Of a stretch of DNA of 64,000 nt, positions 9,701 through 17,312 are shown piece after piece. The translations under genes and the position numbers were made by a program. Origin of the DNA: CAVPJC01 sp963705155 (GTDB lineage: Bacteria; Chloroflexota; Anaerolineae; Anaerolineales; UBA4823). The stretch covers positions 124,001-188,000 of the forward strand of contig CAVPJC010000012.1 of the NCBI GenBank assembly GCA_963705155.1, in the 5' to 3' direction. The notes beneath the pieces were generated by a model that saw nothing but the letters and a program-made list of their open reading frames with translations, searched no databases and was not told the origin of the DNA. Within the stretch, counting starts at the first letter, position 1. Each line of letters begins with the position of its first letter.

Positions 9701-9909
9701 ACGGGGTTTACCTCCTCAAACCATTCTTGGTAGATATCCGCCAGGATACGGTCATTCGCCAGTTGAGGGTCGTCGGCAAAGCCGGGCAGCGCAATCGTCC
9801 AGCGGTAGATCATCCCCAGCGAGAGACCTTCGATGCTCGCCTCGGGATGGTGCTCCCGCAGGGCTAACGCAATAGCATAAGAATCATCCCAGGTGAGTGT
9901 GGGTTCCAC
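9697..9909 (-). CDS. iscX: IscX-like Fe-S assembly protein
   Basis: A 70-residue acidic protein with the IscX pattern: LTWDDSYAIALALREHHPEA near the N-terminus, then IYRWTIALPGFADDPQLAND and the terminal ILADIYQEWFEE. IscX is known as an adaptor that modulates cysteine desulfurase and frataxin-type iron delivery. The start is GTG at 9909, with a GGAG about 14 bases upstream. It is the first gene of the operon and overlaps nuoB by four bases. Its place ahead of Fe-S-rich complex I subunits suggests co-supply of clusters (inference). Confidence 0.82.
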   Translation of the reverse strand: MEPTLTWDDSYAIALALREHHPEASIEGLSLGMIYRWTIALPGFADDPQLANDRILADIYQEWFEEVNPV

Positions 9910-9936
9910 AGGTGTTCGATTGCACTCCAGAGCACA

Positions 9937-9964
9937 ATTATAACCCCAACACCGATCCTGTCAA
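9937..9964 (-). promoter_or_regulatory. Promoter of the iscX-nuoBCDI operon
   Basis: On the minus strand TTGACA (9959-9964) and TATAAT (9937-9942) are separated by 16 bp, a near-consensus housekeeping promoter. It reads toward iscX, whose GTG start is at 9909. Confidence 0.75.
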
Positions 9965-9975
9965 CCCGTATTAAA

Positions 9976-9991
9976 GCAAATATATATTTGC
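9976..9991. promoter_or_regulatory. 16-bp palindrome between divergent promoters
   Basis: GCAAATATATATTTGC is a perfect 16-bp palindrome. It overlaps the -35 element of the rightward promoter and lies just upstream of the -35 element of the iscX-nuo promoter. This is the expected position of an operator for the divergently transcribed HTH regulator; binding is inferred. Confidence 0.6.
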
Positions 9992-10016
9992 ATAATTCAT
10001 CAGGCGGGTGTATAAT
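9988..10016 (+). promoter_or_regulatory. Rightward promoter for the HTH regulator
   Basis: TTGCAT (9988-9993) and TATAAT (10011-10016) are spaced by exactly 17 bp on the plus strand. The -35 element overlaps the palindrome at 9976-9991. The predicted leader to the regulator start at 10169 is about 150 nt and contains repeat sequence. Confidence 0.7.
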
Positions 10017-10054
10017 GCAACGAAATCCGATCCGGCCCACCTGCCCTCTGAACA

Positions 10055-10162
10055 GGCGGCATCCCTACGCCGCCGGTATTAGTTCCTAATCCGTGTTCAT
10101 CTGTGCCATCTGTGGTTAAAGGTTGCTTCCCCGCTGATCTGTGTCCATCTGTGGTTAAAAGG
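10055..10162. repeat. Palindrome plus two copies of the 'CATCTGTGG' repeat
   Basis: GGCGGCATCCCTACGCCGCC at 10055-10074 is a degenerate member of the GC-rich hairpin family. It is followed by two copies of the TTCATCTGTG/CCATCTGTGGTTAAA(A)GG repeat at about 10089-10122 and 10136-10162. The end of the second copy supplies AAAAGG, the likely Shine-Dalgarno site of the following gene. A related copy is at 25991-26020. Confidence 0.6.
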
Positions 10163-10168
10163 CTTGCA

Positions 10169-10799
10169 TTGTTAAACAAAACCACCCGTCAGCAAATATT
10201 GGATCACCTCGAGCGCCGCGGCCCTGCCGCAGCCATTGAGATCGCCCGCCTTTTGCAGCTCACTCCCGCCGACGTGCGCCACCATCTGAAATCACTGTGC
10301 GAGCAGGGCGGGGTGGCTGTGGTGGGCAAGGCGCCCGGCGTGCGCCGCGGCCGCCCCACCCGCCTCTACGCCCTGACCAGCCAGGTGGAACGCCACAATC
10401 TGGATGGACTGGCTTCCATTCTGCTGCGCCAGCATGTTCAGAGCCTGCCTGCAGGCTGCCCGCCTGACCGCCCTGCAAGCTCTGGCAGGCGAGCTTGCCC
10501 CCACGACCAGCCCGCTGCCCGGCGTTGCTTTGGCGCGCCTCCTGACCGCCGCCGTGCAGCAATTAAATAGGCTCGGCTACCAGGCGCGCTGGGAAGCGCA
10601 TGCCAGCGCCCCGCGCCTGGTACTGGGACACTGCCCGTATGCCGCCATCATCGCTGCGCACCCCGAACTGTGCCAGATGGACGCCGCCCTGCTGGAAAAG
10701 TTAGCCCGCTCCCCGGCGACCCAGGCTGAAAAGCTCGCCCCTGACAATCAGGGGCTGCTCCACTGTGTATTTTTGATGGGCAAATCCCACGTTTCGTAG
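10169..10799 (+). CDS. HTH transcriptional regulator with C-terminal cysteines (SufR-like), frameshifted
   Basis: A winged-helix regulator of the ArsR/DeoR-like COG2345 type. The likely start is TTG at 10169, seven bases after AAAAGG. The N-terminus reads NKTTRQQILDHLERRGPAAA and LTPADVRHHLKSLCEQG, then a wing with GVRRGRPTRLYAL. A one-base slip near 10440 moves to the frame with LQAARLTALQALAGELAP. The C-terminal half has GHCPYAAIIAAHPELCQMD (Cys-x12-Cys) and later LLHCVF, spacing reminiscent of the Fe-S ligands of SufR, although the middle cysteine of that family is not seen. Being divergent from iscX-nuo, it may sense Fe-S status (inference). Confidence 0.68.
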
Positions 10800-10817
10800 T
10801 CGCGGCTTCAGCCGCGA
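10800..10817. repeat. Hairpin after the HTH regulator
   Basis: TCGCGGCT-TC-AGCCGCGA forms an 8-bp stem with a 2-nt centre immediately after the stop codon. There is no T-tract, so it is a stem-loop that may stabilise or end the transcript rather than a canonical terminator. Confidence 0.5.
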
Positions 10818-10909
10818 TCCCCGACGGCAGGCAGAAAATGCCACACCCCAGGCTTCAATCTTCAGCCCGGGCCGCCCACTCCCCCTATCTTGATCCACTC
10901 TGCCAGCAG

Positions 10910-11197
10910 TTACGAGAGCTCCAGAAAAACTTCCGGCTTTTGCTCCGCAATCCGCAGTAAAGCCTCAGCCGGGCCGCTCGGCTTGCGCCGTCCCTGCTCC
11001 CAATCTTGAATAGTACGTATACTCACCCCCATCAGACCAGCAAATGCCGCCTGCGACAGGTTTAGTTTGGATCGGATCACTTGAGGAGAAGCCGGCTCCT
11101 TTAATGTCTGGCTACGTAAAATATTCTCCCCCGCTTTGTGAGCCTTGATCTCACGAATACCATCCAAAATTTCCTTTCCAATATCTCGCTCAGCCAT
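10910..11197 (-). CDS. HTH antitoxin (HigA/NadS-like)
   Basis: A 95-residue DNA-binding antitoxin. It begins MAERDIGKEILDGIREIKAH at ATG 11197, after AAGGAAGTTGGAA, and carries an XRE helix-turn-helix: VIRSKLNLSQAAFAGLMGVS, then IRTIQDWEQGRRKPSGPAEALL. This is the known C-terminal HTH layout of antitoxins paired with RelE/HigB-type toxins. The start overlaps the toxin's 3' end by 8 bp. Expected role: neutralise the toxin and repress the operon through the palindrome at 11510-11530. Confidence 0.85.
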   Translation of the reverse strand: MAERDIGKEILDGIREIKAHKAGENILRSQTLKEPASPQVIRSKLNLSQAAFAGLMGVSIRTIQDWEQGRRKPSGPAEALLRIAEQKPEVFLELS

Positions 11198-11504
11198 TTC
11201 CAACTTCCTTTGCAATCTGGCGCAAAATATGTGCTGGGATATTCTCTACTTCACCTTTTCGATAAATGGTCAACAGCCAGATTTCATTATCTGGCTTCTT
11301 GAAGTAGTAAATGATCCTCACTCCTCCGCGTTTACCAATTCCGGTCATTGACCAACGTAGCTTGCGAACACCTCCGGAACCAGGCACCACTTTTCCTGCT
11401 TCTGGATATTGGAACAAATACGCTTGCAAACCCAGATATTCATCTTCTGAAAGATAAGAATAGACATACCTGGTGAAGGCAGAGGGCCTCAATAAATTCC
11501 ACAC
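11190..11504 (-). CDS. RelE/HigB-type toxin
   Basis: A 104-residue mRNA interferase-like toxin of the RelE superfamily. Diagnostic segments are YLFQYPEAGKVVPGSGGVRK-LRW, GGVRIIYYFKKPDNEIWLL and YRKGEVENIP. The likely start is GTG 11504; longer readings begin inside the palindromic operator. Toxin-first order and an 8-bp overlap with the antitoxin fit the HigBA/NadS arrangement. Expected to cleave ribosome-bound mRNA, but catalytic residues cannot be confirmed here. Confidence 0.82.
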   Translation of the reverse strand: MWNLLRPSAFTRYVYSYLSEDEYLGLQAYLFQYPEAGKVVPGSGGVRKLRWSMTGIGKRGGVRIIYYFKKPDNEIWLLTIYRKGEVENIPAHILRQIAKEVGNG

Positions 11505-11509
11505 TACAA

Positions 11510-11530
11510 TTATACGGCAAAGCCGTATAA
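11510..11530. promoter_or_regulatory. Operator palindrome of the toxin-antitoxin operon
   Basis: TTATACGGC-AAA-GCCGTATAA is a perfect 9-bp inverted repeat with a 3-bp centre, located directly upstream of the toxin start. The position fits antitoxin autorepression (inference). Confidence 0.65.
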
Positions 11531-11540
11531 TTTGCAAATT

Positions 11541-11981
11541 CTATCTCCTCACCACCAGCCATACCCCTGCAAAAAGCACCACCACCCCCAGCACCCGGGT
11601 GAGATCGATGCGCCTCACCTCCATGCCCAGCAGCCCGTAATGATCCAGCAGCATGCTCACCACGAGCTGCCCGGCGACCAGCACCATGATGGCGGCGGTC
11701 GCCCCCACCCGGGGAATGGCGAAGGCCATTGCACCGATCACCACCAGCCCAAACACACCCGCCCCCAGGGCATACCAGGGCACGCTTTTCCAATTGCCCA
11801 GGCCTCCACCGCCGCGTATAACCAGCGGAATAAAGGCCGCCAGCGCCCCGCCGATATGGATGATGAAGGCGCTCTCCAGCGGTCCCAGGCGCTGGCTGAT
11901 CAGGCTGGAGAGCGGGCCCTGCAGCCCCACTGCCACCCCGGCAAGCAGCCCAACGGAAATAACAATCCACAAGATTGGCAT
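11541..11981 (-). CDS. DMT-superfamily membrane protein (DUF606/YdcZ family)
   Basis: A 146-residue integral membrane protein with about five hydrophobic helices. ATG 11981 follows GGGAGGCGATAAACGC. It has the family's N-terminal LLAGVAVGLQGPLSSLISQR and a conserved SAFIIHIGGALAAF segment, then a C-terminal RVLGVVVLFAGVWLVVRR. YdcZ-like proteins are half-size drug/metabolite transporters that probably dimerise. The substrate is unknown. Confidence 0.82.
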   Translation of the reverse strand: MPILWIVISVGLLAGVAVGLQGPLSSLISQRLGPLESAFIIHIGGALAAFIPLVIRGGGGLGNWKSVPWYALGAGVFGLVVIGAMAFAIPRVGATAAIMVLVAGQLVVSMLLDHYGLLGMEVRRIDLTRVLGVVVLFAGVWLVVRR

Positions 11982-12036
11982 GCGTTTATCGCCTCCCACA
12001 CCGGGGCATCATCGCCCCAAAATCTAAGTAAAACAA

Positions 12037-12405
12037 CTATTCAACCTTTTCAGATGGCACGGCCATCCAGGGGATAGCTTCCACGGTTAAGTAACCGGCT
12101 TTGACCTTGGGGTCCGCTTCGGCCAGAGCGCGGGCTTCTTCGAGCCCGGCAGCGTATACGCTGATCCCTACGATCTCGTGCTCTGCCAGCATAGGGCCAT
12201 TCAGAATGAGTTTGCCCAGGATCTGCAGTTTTGTCAGATGCTGAAGGTGCTCCAGCTGCAGGCGCTCGTTACGCGCTTCATCGTCACGCAAAGCCGGACC
12301 CAGGCGTAAAATGACCAAAGTGTATTGCCGCGCTACGCTGCGGCGCGATTGCATGTACTGCGGGGTAGGGGTTGGGATGTTTGCCAGCAGGCTCTCGATA
12401 TCCAC
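12037..12405 (-). CDS. YCII-related domain protein
   Basis: A small protein (about 122 residues) with the YCII ferredoxin-like fold: YTLVILRLGPALRDDEARNE, a LEHLQHLTKLQILGKLILNG segment, and AAGLEEARALAEADPKVKAG near the end. GTG 12405 is 5 bases from GGAG; GTG 12411 is an alternative. Some YCII proteins are dehydrochlorinase-like, but most have no known reaction. It lies alone on the minus strand. Confidence 0.78.
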   Translation of the reverse strand: MDIESLLANIPTPTPQYMQSRRSVARQYTLVILRLGPALRDDEARNERLQLEHLQHLTKLQILGKLILNGPMLAEHEIVGISVYAAGLEEARALAEADPKVKAGYLTVEAIPWMAVPSEKVE

Positions 12406-12466
12406 TATCACTCCGTATTTGATATTTCATCACACGCGAGCTTGTCGCCCTTTTCAGCGCCCGCCC

Positions 12467-12703
12467 TCAGGCGACCACGTCTACCTGGCGCGAGTAATTA
12501 CCGGGCAGCAGCTCAGGCGGCGCCACAATCGCCTCGAAATTGATCTCGCCCTCAGTTATCGCCCTGCCCGTCGCCCCGCCTCGGCGCACACTGTCACGCG
12601 CCCGATATAGGCTTCCACGTGTCCACTGGTATTGATCCGCCCGCGCCTGGCGAGGATGGCTGCAGCCACGTGGTGGTGGTCGGCCCAACCAGAATTTTAG
12701 CAC
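12467..12703 (-). CDS. Unidentified small gene, probably frameshifted
   Basis: The minus-strand 3' end reads a protein-like GRAITEGEINFEAIVAPPEL and ends RQVDVVA at 12467. Upstream the neighbouring frame (DHHHVAAAILARRGRINTSG, then HVEAYIGRVTV) looks more natural than this one, so an indel near 12555 is likely. A TGCTAAAAT element at about 12690 could be a -10 box. I do not recognise the family and the 5' end is unclear. Confidence 0.35.
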   Translation of the reverse strand: MLKFWLGRPPPRGCSHPRQARADQYQWTRGSLYRARDSVRRGGATGRAITEGEINFEAIVAPPELLPGNYSRQVDVVA

Positions 12704-12767
12704 AGCCTTCCGCCCATCACCCGATCCATCGGGTTCGCAGCGGGCTAATTTTACCCGCGAAGGTTGC

Positions 12768-13189
12768 TCAGATTGCCCGCATGCGGTTGTTCTTTGCGTT
12801 GTGCTCCACTTCCGCCAGGCCGAGCGCTTCCATCAAAGGCGGCACATACATGCCAAAGCGCCCGCGCAGTCCTTTCTTCAGCCCGTACCACCCGCCCACC
12901 GGGTTCTCGGGTGAGCGTCCCCAGGCCTCTACCGTGCCTTCCGCAGCCGGTTTTTGCTCGTCGGCGCTGCCCAAGCGGCATCCAATCGCCGTGCGCCTTG
13001 AGCATGGCGTGCAGAGTCTTCCAGGCAGCGCAGATGGTAGCGCAGCTCGGTTTTGCCCACCGTGCACACCAACGCCGGCGGGTTCGCTGTCTCTTCCCGG
13101 TACATCTGGAATTCGGATGAGCCGCTGGGTGTTTTCAACTGCCAGGGGTCACCTTTGGTTCCACTGCCACGAACTTTTTCCTGGGTCAT
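12768..13189 (-). CDS. Conserved hypothetical protein (possibly DUF6855), frameshifted
   Basis: Reconstructed from three frames: MTQEKVRGSGTKGDPWQLKT, then EFQMYREETANPPALVCTVG and TELRYHLRCLED from 13189; HAMLKAHGDWMPLG in a middle frame; and SADEQKPAAEGTVEAWGRSP, NPVGGWYGLKKGLRGRFGMY and the end NAKNNRMRAI at 12768. Total is about 138 residues. I recognise the sequence as a conserved small bacterial protein, probably the DUF6855 group, with no known function. Two indels (about 13015 and 12970) are needed. Confidence 0.65.
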
Positions 13190-13316
13190 CCTTTAGCTCC
13201 TTTGCAAAACATTCCAACCTTGCGCGCAAAACCCCCCTGGCATCTTTTGCCGCCTGATCGGGTGAGGTGATCAAAGACGCCCCGAATAGAGTTCGGAGCG
13301 TCTGGCGTCTACGGCC

Positions 13317-13508
13317 TCAGAGGGCGTGGACAGCTGCCTCAAGCGCTTTTGCGAACTGCTCCGATTGCTCTTTGGTCATGCTTTTCATGATATCAGCATG
13401 CACAACGCTGCCGTGCTCCATCGCTTTCTGCATCACTTCTTCTCTGGTGGCGCCGATTATCTCATGTGGACAATCAACTCCCAGGTCTTTGCAAGCAAAA
13501 GTAAACAT
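13317..13508 (-). CDS. DUF1059 domain protein
   Basis: A 63-residue protein beginning MFTFACKDLGVDCPHEIIGA, with the DUF1059 pattern of two cysteines (C6 and C13) and a helical HADIMKSMTKEQSEQFAKAL. ATG 13508 follows AGGAGAATATGAA. DUF1059 proteins are small, often metal-associated by conjecture, with no established role. Intact and monocistronic. Confidence 0.82.
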   Translation of the reverse strand: MFTFACKDLGVDCPHEIIGATREEVMQKAMEHGSVVHADIMKSMTKEQSEQFAKALEAAVHAL

Positions 13509-13639
13509 TTCATATTCTCCTTGGTCTCACGAACACGGATAAGAAAACCATGCCACAATTATAGCATTAATAAGATAACATCTGTCCGATATCACCTCAA
13601 CAACCCTCCTGTAGGGGCGACCCGCCCCTACCCCCTTGG

Positions 13640-13755
13640 TTTTCCTTTGAGCCTTGGCGGTTCAACCCGAATCACTCTCACATATCAGCCCACTTTTTTC
13701 ACCCGCCGCAGCAGCCCGGGCTGCTTCTTGCTGTCCAGCATCCCCATGCCGGGGC
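13640..13755. repeat. Dispersed intergenic repeat, copy 1
   Basis: About 115 bp resembling 18670-18788 by eye: both contain TTTCCTTTG, a GCCTTG block, GTTCAACCCGAATCACTC, CAGCCCA(C)TTTTTT, the palindrome GCAGCCCGGGCTGCTT and finally TTCCCCATGCC or ATCCCCATGCC. The end belongs to the GC-rich hairpin family. No coding potential seen. Confidence 0.6.
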
Positions 13756-13768
13756 AGTTGCGCGCCTT

Positions 13769-14518
13769 CTAATCCACAATCGCCCCACACGAAATGTTGA
13801 CTTCCGTGGAGGTCATCGTGCGCGCCCGATCAGACGCCACAAAGGCCGCCACGTTGCCCACGTCAGCGAGGGTTGCTGTCCGTTTCAGCAGCGCCGCTTG
13901 CTCAATGCTGGCGATGATTTCGTCCCGTCCCGGGTAGTCTTCCGGCAGGGTCTCGGTCACACCGCCCGTTTTCAGGGTGACGATGCGGATGCCGTACCTC
14001 CCCAATTCGCACGCCCACTGCCGCCGCAGCCCTTCCATGGCATCCAGGGCCACCTTGAAGCCTCCCAGCCCGGGCAGGGTCTGCGGCCCTGAGCCGCCAA
14101 ACGCCAGGATCACCCCCGAGCCACGCCCGATCATGTGCCGCGCCGCCGCCCGCGTTGTCAGGAAATGCGACCGCATGGCGTTCATCACCGGCTGGATGAA
14201 ATCCTCAGCCGATAGCTCCATCAACGGCTTCTGCACATCCCCGTAGGAGATCAGGTTGAAAGAAATATCGATTCGCCCGGCCTGCTCAACGACCCCATCC
14301 ACAAACTCGTTCACGCTGCGCTCGTCAAGGGCATCCACCACAGCCGTCTCCGCCGCCCCGCCGTCCGTCCAGATCGCCTCGGCCACTTTCTCCAGCTTCG
14401 CCCGGGTGCGCCCCGCCAGAAACACCCTGGCCCCCTCAGCGGCAAACGCCCGCGCCACCGCCCCACCGATCACACCGCCCGCCCCGTAAATTATGGCAAC
14501 TTTGTTCTCCAGCAGCAT
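13769..14518 (-). CDS. SDR-family oxidoreductase lacking the usual Tyr-x3-Lys
   Basis: A 249-residue short-chain dehydrogenase/reductase. ATG 14518 follows GGAGGTTGGGA. The NAD(P) site is GAGGVIGGAVARAF, then LAGRTRAKLE; the C-terminus MTSTEVNISCGAIVD is typical. Where the catalytic Tyr-x-x-x-Lys is expected the sequence reads LPGLGGFKVALDAMEG, with Phe and Leu in place of Tyr and Lys. Catalysis is therefore doubtful or follows a different mechanism. Monocistronic. Confidence 0.82.
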   Translation of the reverse strand: MLLENKVAIIYGAGGVIGGAVARAFAAEGARVFLAGRTRAKLEKVAEAIWTDGGAAETAVVDALDERSVNEFVDGVVEQAGRIDISFNLISYGDVQKPLMELSAEDFIQPVMNAMRSHFLTTRAAARHMIGRGSGVILAFGGSGPQTLPGLGGFKVALDAMEGLRRQWACELGRYGIRIVTLKTGGVTETLPEDYPGRDEIIASIEQAALLKRTATLADVGNVAAFVASDRARTMTSTEVNISCGAIVD

Positions 14519-14826
14519 TCCCAACCTCCTTTGACCCGCCATCCCGAATGGATGAATGGGATATATTAGACCGTATATCAATAATTCTGATTATATCAAA
14601 CCTCTCTCCGCGCGCCCCTGAAGCCCGGGCATCCCCCACGACCCGGCTGAAACTATCCCCGTCGCCAACCACAGATAAACCTTCAACCACGAACAATACG
14701 AAACACACGAAAAAAAACGCTGCATACGCATGCAGCGGCGACACTCGCACCTCCACGCTCCGGACGCCGTCAGGCATCCAGTTGATATGTGAGCCTGGAA
14801 TCAGGTTGGAGAATCAGTCTGCCATC
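14519..14826. other. Intergenic region with degenerate repeats
   Basis: No gene found. It holds an imperfect hairpin-family copy (CCCGGGCATCCCCCACGACCCGG near 14626) and a copy of the repeat CTTCAACCACGAACAATACG followed by AAACACACGAAAAAAA at about 14672-14718; a close relative is at 27390-27423. An AT-rich segment at 14560-14600 may be a promoter for the SDR gene. Confidence 0.45.
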
Positions 14827-16015
14827 CTATTGCTGGATTTCTACGCAATTATCGTCAGGCGCCAAATACAAACTGGTCTGGGCTGCCATTGCCAAACCGA
14901 AACGCGCTAAACTGATTGTTTCGAGTTGGATTAACACCTGTTCTGAGTTTTCTTTATCGAACTGATTGTACCGAACCTCATTTTTGTCCAAAAAACCCAT
15001 TACATCAACGCAAAATCCCTCACTCGCGTGGACTTGAACACTGCTCTCACCCTCTGAAGTTGTTGTCTTTACAAATATAACGACCAGGCTCCCTTTCCCG
15101 GTAAAACTGCTCAGTTGGGCGATGCCCTTGGCGGGAATGCGTGCATACATCCACCCACCTTTGGGCGCGGCTGTTGCCGTGAAGACAGGTGTAGTAGGGG
15201 TTATCGTCGGAGAAGGGGTAACCGTCGGGGTACCGGTAATCTTTTTATAGGTAATGACGCCGTCTTCAGCTCCAAGGGCGACCTGCATTTGAGATTCTTG
15301 ATCCGCTGCGAACTCAACAAGGATCGTCTTAACCGCCTCCCAGTTGCCAGTAGTGATCGGCCCCTGGTTTGAATAGAGCTCAACCACCTTCACCACCAGG
15401 AAATCCACAGGAACTGGCGTCTTTTCTGCGTTCGGAATGTAAAACCTGAGATCAATCTGGTCATCCTTGGCAAGCGGACCGCTCCCCATGGTGAATCTGT
15501 TCACCGGAATCGCCGCAATCAGCCTGCCCGAACCGCTGGTTGGTGAGACAGACGGAGTGGCTGTGCCTTCCATCACACGATAACTGATCGTCGTATCCTT
15601 TTCCGACAAAACGTTAAGCAATTCATCCGCGCTATGGCCCGGCACTTCCAGAACCACAGTTTTAATGTCACCGCGATCATAAACAGAGACCGGGCCCGTC
15701 TCTCCCAACAATTCGACTACCCTTAGATTGTTAAAAGTAAACGTTTTGGGTAACTGATCTGCCCTCGGGAACGATTACCTTCACCTCCAGCCAAGTATCG
15801 GGGCGCAACAGCCCTGTACCCAGCTTAAGTTTGGCGGCGTCCACTGCAACCTGAACGGCACCCGGGATGGACGGTTTTTCCGACACAGTCTTTGGGCGCG
15901 GATAAATGCAAAATCCCACAACGACAACAATAAATGCAAGGATGATGAGCTCGATCCAAGGATGGGTTTGTTTTTTTATACCATCGCTATCTGGTGGGGT
16001 GTTTTGAGCCATCAT
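14827..16015 (-). CDS. Membrane-anchored protein with three SAF/RcpC-like repeats, frameshifted
   Basis: About 395 residues. ATG 16015 (GGAGAGTGC before it) gives a short cytoplasmic tail, then a single helix WIELIILAFIVVVVGFCIY. Near 15735 the frame slips; the next frame begins about VVELLGETGPVSVYD. The external part holds three similar units: VQVAVDAAKLKLGTGLLRPD, then IAAIPVNRFTMGSGPLAKDD and YARIPAKGIAQLSSFTGKGS, each followed by a V-V-E-L/acidic strand and a block such as TVVLEVPGHSADELLNVLSE, TILVEFAADQESQMQVALGA or QVLIQLETISLARFGLAMAA. This resembles CpaB/RcpC pilus-assembly modules, but the assignment is by eye. A TPT-rich linker lies between units 2 and 3. Confidence 0.55.
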
Positions 16016-16029
16016 GCACTCTCCATGTC

Positions 16030-16611
16030 TTATTCCGCTCCGGATTCGACTAGACGGTTGTAATCCTCGGAAGAAAGTGTGATAACAGAAATATTCGAGA
16101 ATCTTGATAACTTGTCAACCAGCGCCAGATCAATACTGATCCACTTCTGGGCTGTCAAAGCTGCCTCCCAATTTTTTTGGATGATCGCTTTTGAGTCAGC
16201 CGGTGCTTTATCGAGTGCTTCTTTGAATAACCTTGCCGCTTCACTCAAATTCGGTGGTTTATTCCACAAATAAGCACAACCCAGGTTGTTCAGATCGATT
16301 GCGGAAATACTTTTCTTGTATGGTGCTTTCATATTCTTCCATCGCACAATTAAACGCTTGGTGTTAGCATGGTTATTGCAATCGTTCACAGTTAAAGAGA
16401 AATTCTCGCTGCCAGGCAGTGGTGTAAAATCACAGACATCAATAGTTGGGGGTGTAAGCGGCGGTACAATTAGTTTCGCCTTGGAAAAACCCGCTCGTTG
16501 TTCATCGATCTCAACCAAAACCAGTTTATCCGCATGTAATATAAGATTTTTCTTGTCTTCCGAGAGAGGCTGCCCAAAAGATTCAACCAGCCCGATCAAT
16601 TCATTTTCCAT
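16030..16611 (-). CDS. Unknown protein with a TPR-like segment
   Basis: A 193-residue protein starting MENELIGLVESFGQPLSEDK at ATG 16611, with GGAGG seven bases upstream. The N-terminal half is beta-rich (KLVLVEIDEQRAGFSKAKLI). The centre carries one TPR-like helix pair, LNNLGCAYLWNKPPNLSEAA and RLFKEALDKAP. The C-terminus (ISVITLSSEDYNRLVESGAE) has no known domain. It overlaps no gene but lies 1 bp from the upstream gene and 14 bp from the downstream one, so it is in the same operon. Base composition is more AT-rich than neighbouring regions. Confidence 0.6.
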   Translation of the reverse strand: MENELIGLVESFGQPLSEDKKNLILHADKLVLVEIDEQRAGFSKAKLIVPPLTPPTIDVCDFTPLPGSENFSLTVNDCNNHANTKRLIVRWKNMKAPYKKSISAIDLNNLGCAYLWNKPPNLSEAARLFKEALDKAPADSKAIIQKNWEAALTAQKWISIDLALVDKLSRFSNISVITLSSEDYNRLVESGAE

Positions 16612-16612
16612 T

Positions 16613-17303
16613 TCATGCCTCCGCACTTGAAAACAATATCTGTAAGTCAGAATCTGTATTACGAGGCAATGTTATCTCCCACCTGCCTTCCCGATCATTA
16701 GGTTGTAGAGTGTTTGTAATAGCCGAAGTGTGATAACCTGCTTGATATTCGGAAAATGTGGCAATATGGTCAAATTTCCTGTGAGTATCATCTATCAATT
16801 TTACTGATACTTGAACAGCAGTGGATCTCTTGACCTTCTTTAAATTCCACCATGACGAAATCTTGTTCGACTTTGATATCTAAAACATGACCTGGTTCTA
16901 CGTCAACCTCCGCCAGTGGAGATCGTACCGTGTACTCCAGCACCCGGCTCTCGCCCGGGGTGATATCCCCTAATGGAAAAAGAAGACCGGGCGGTCTTCC
17001 GGGTTTTCTGACACCTGTTACAGCCAGATCTTTGAACTGCAGGGCTTGCGGTGGGCGGTAACCGCTTCCCACCTGAATTACTTCAGATAACTTTCCATCG
17101 ACACGATTGGGGAGGGTTGGCAAATTTCCATCCGTTACCAAAATATACGCATCCCCTGCGCTCAGCGGGGGTTCGCCCGCACTGGTGTTAGTGATCATAA
17201 AGAGGTAATCTTTGAACAATTCAATACATGTGTATTTGTTGCCATTCTTTTCTACAGTCATTTCCCTGTAAGTATAAGGGGCTCTGGTTTCGACCTGCAG
17301 CAA
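16613..17303 (-). CDS. Unknown protein of the AT-rich operon, frameshifted
   Basis: About 230 residues. The first frame starts near TTG 17303 (or ATG 17261, MTVEKNGNKYTCIELFKDYL) and contains PLSAGDAYILVTDGNLPTLP and GDITPGESRVLEYTVRSPLA, which resemble a beta-sandwich domain. Near 16836 a slip moves to KRSTAVQVSVKLIDDTHRKF, ending ITLPRNTDSDLQILFSSAEA at 16613. No transmembrane segment is seen. It lies between the split membrane protein and the TPR-like protein. Function unknown. Confidence 0.5.
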
Positions 17304-17312
17304 GCTCAGAGT

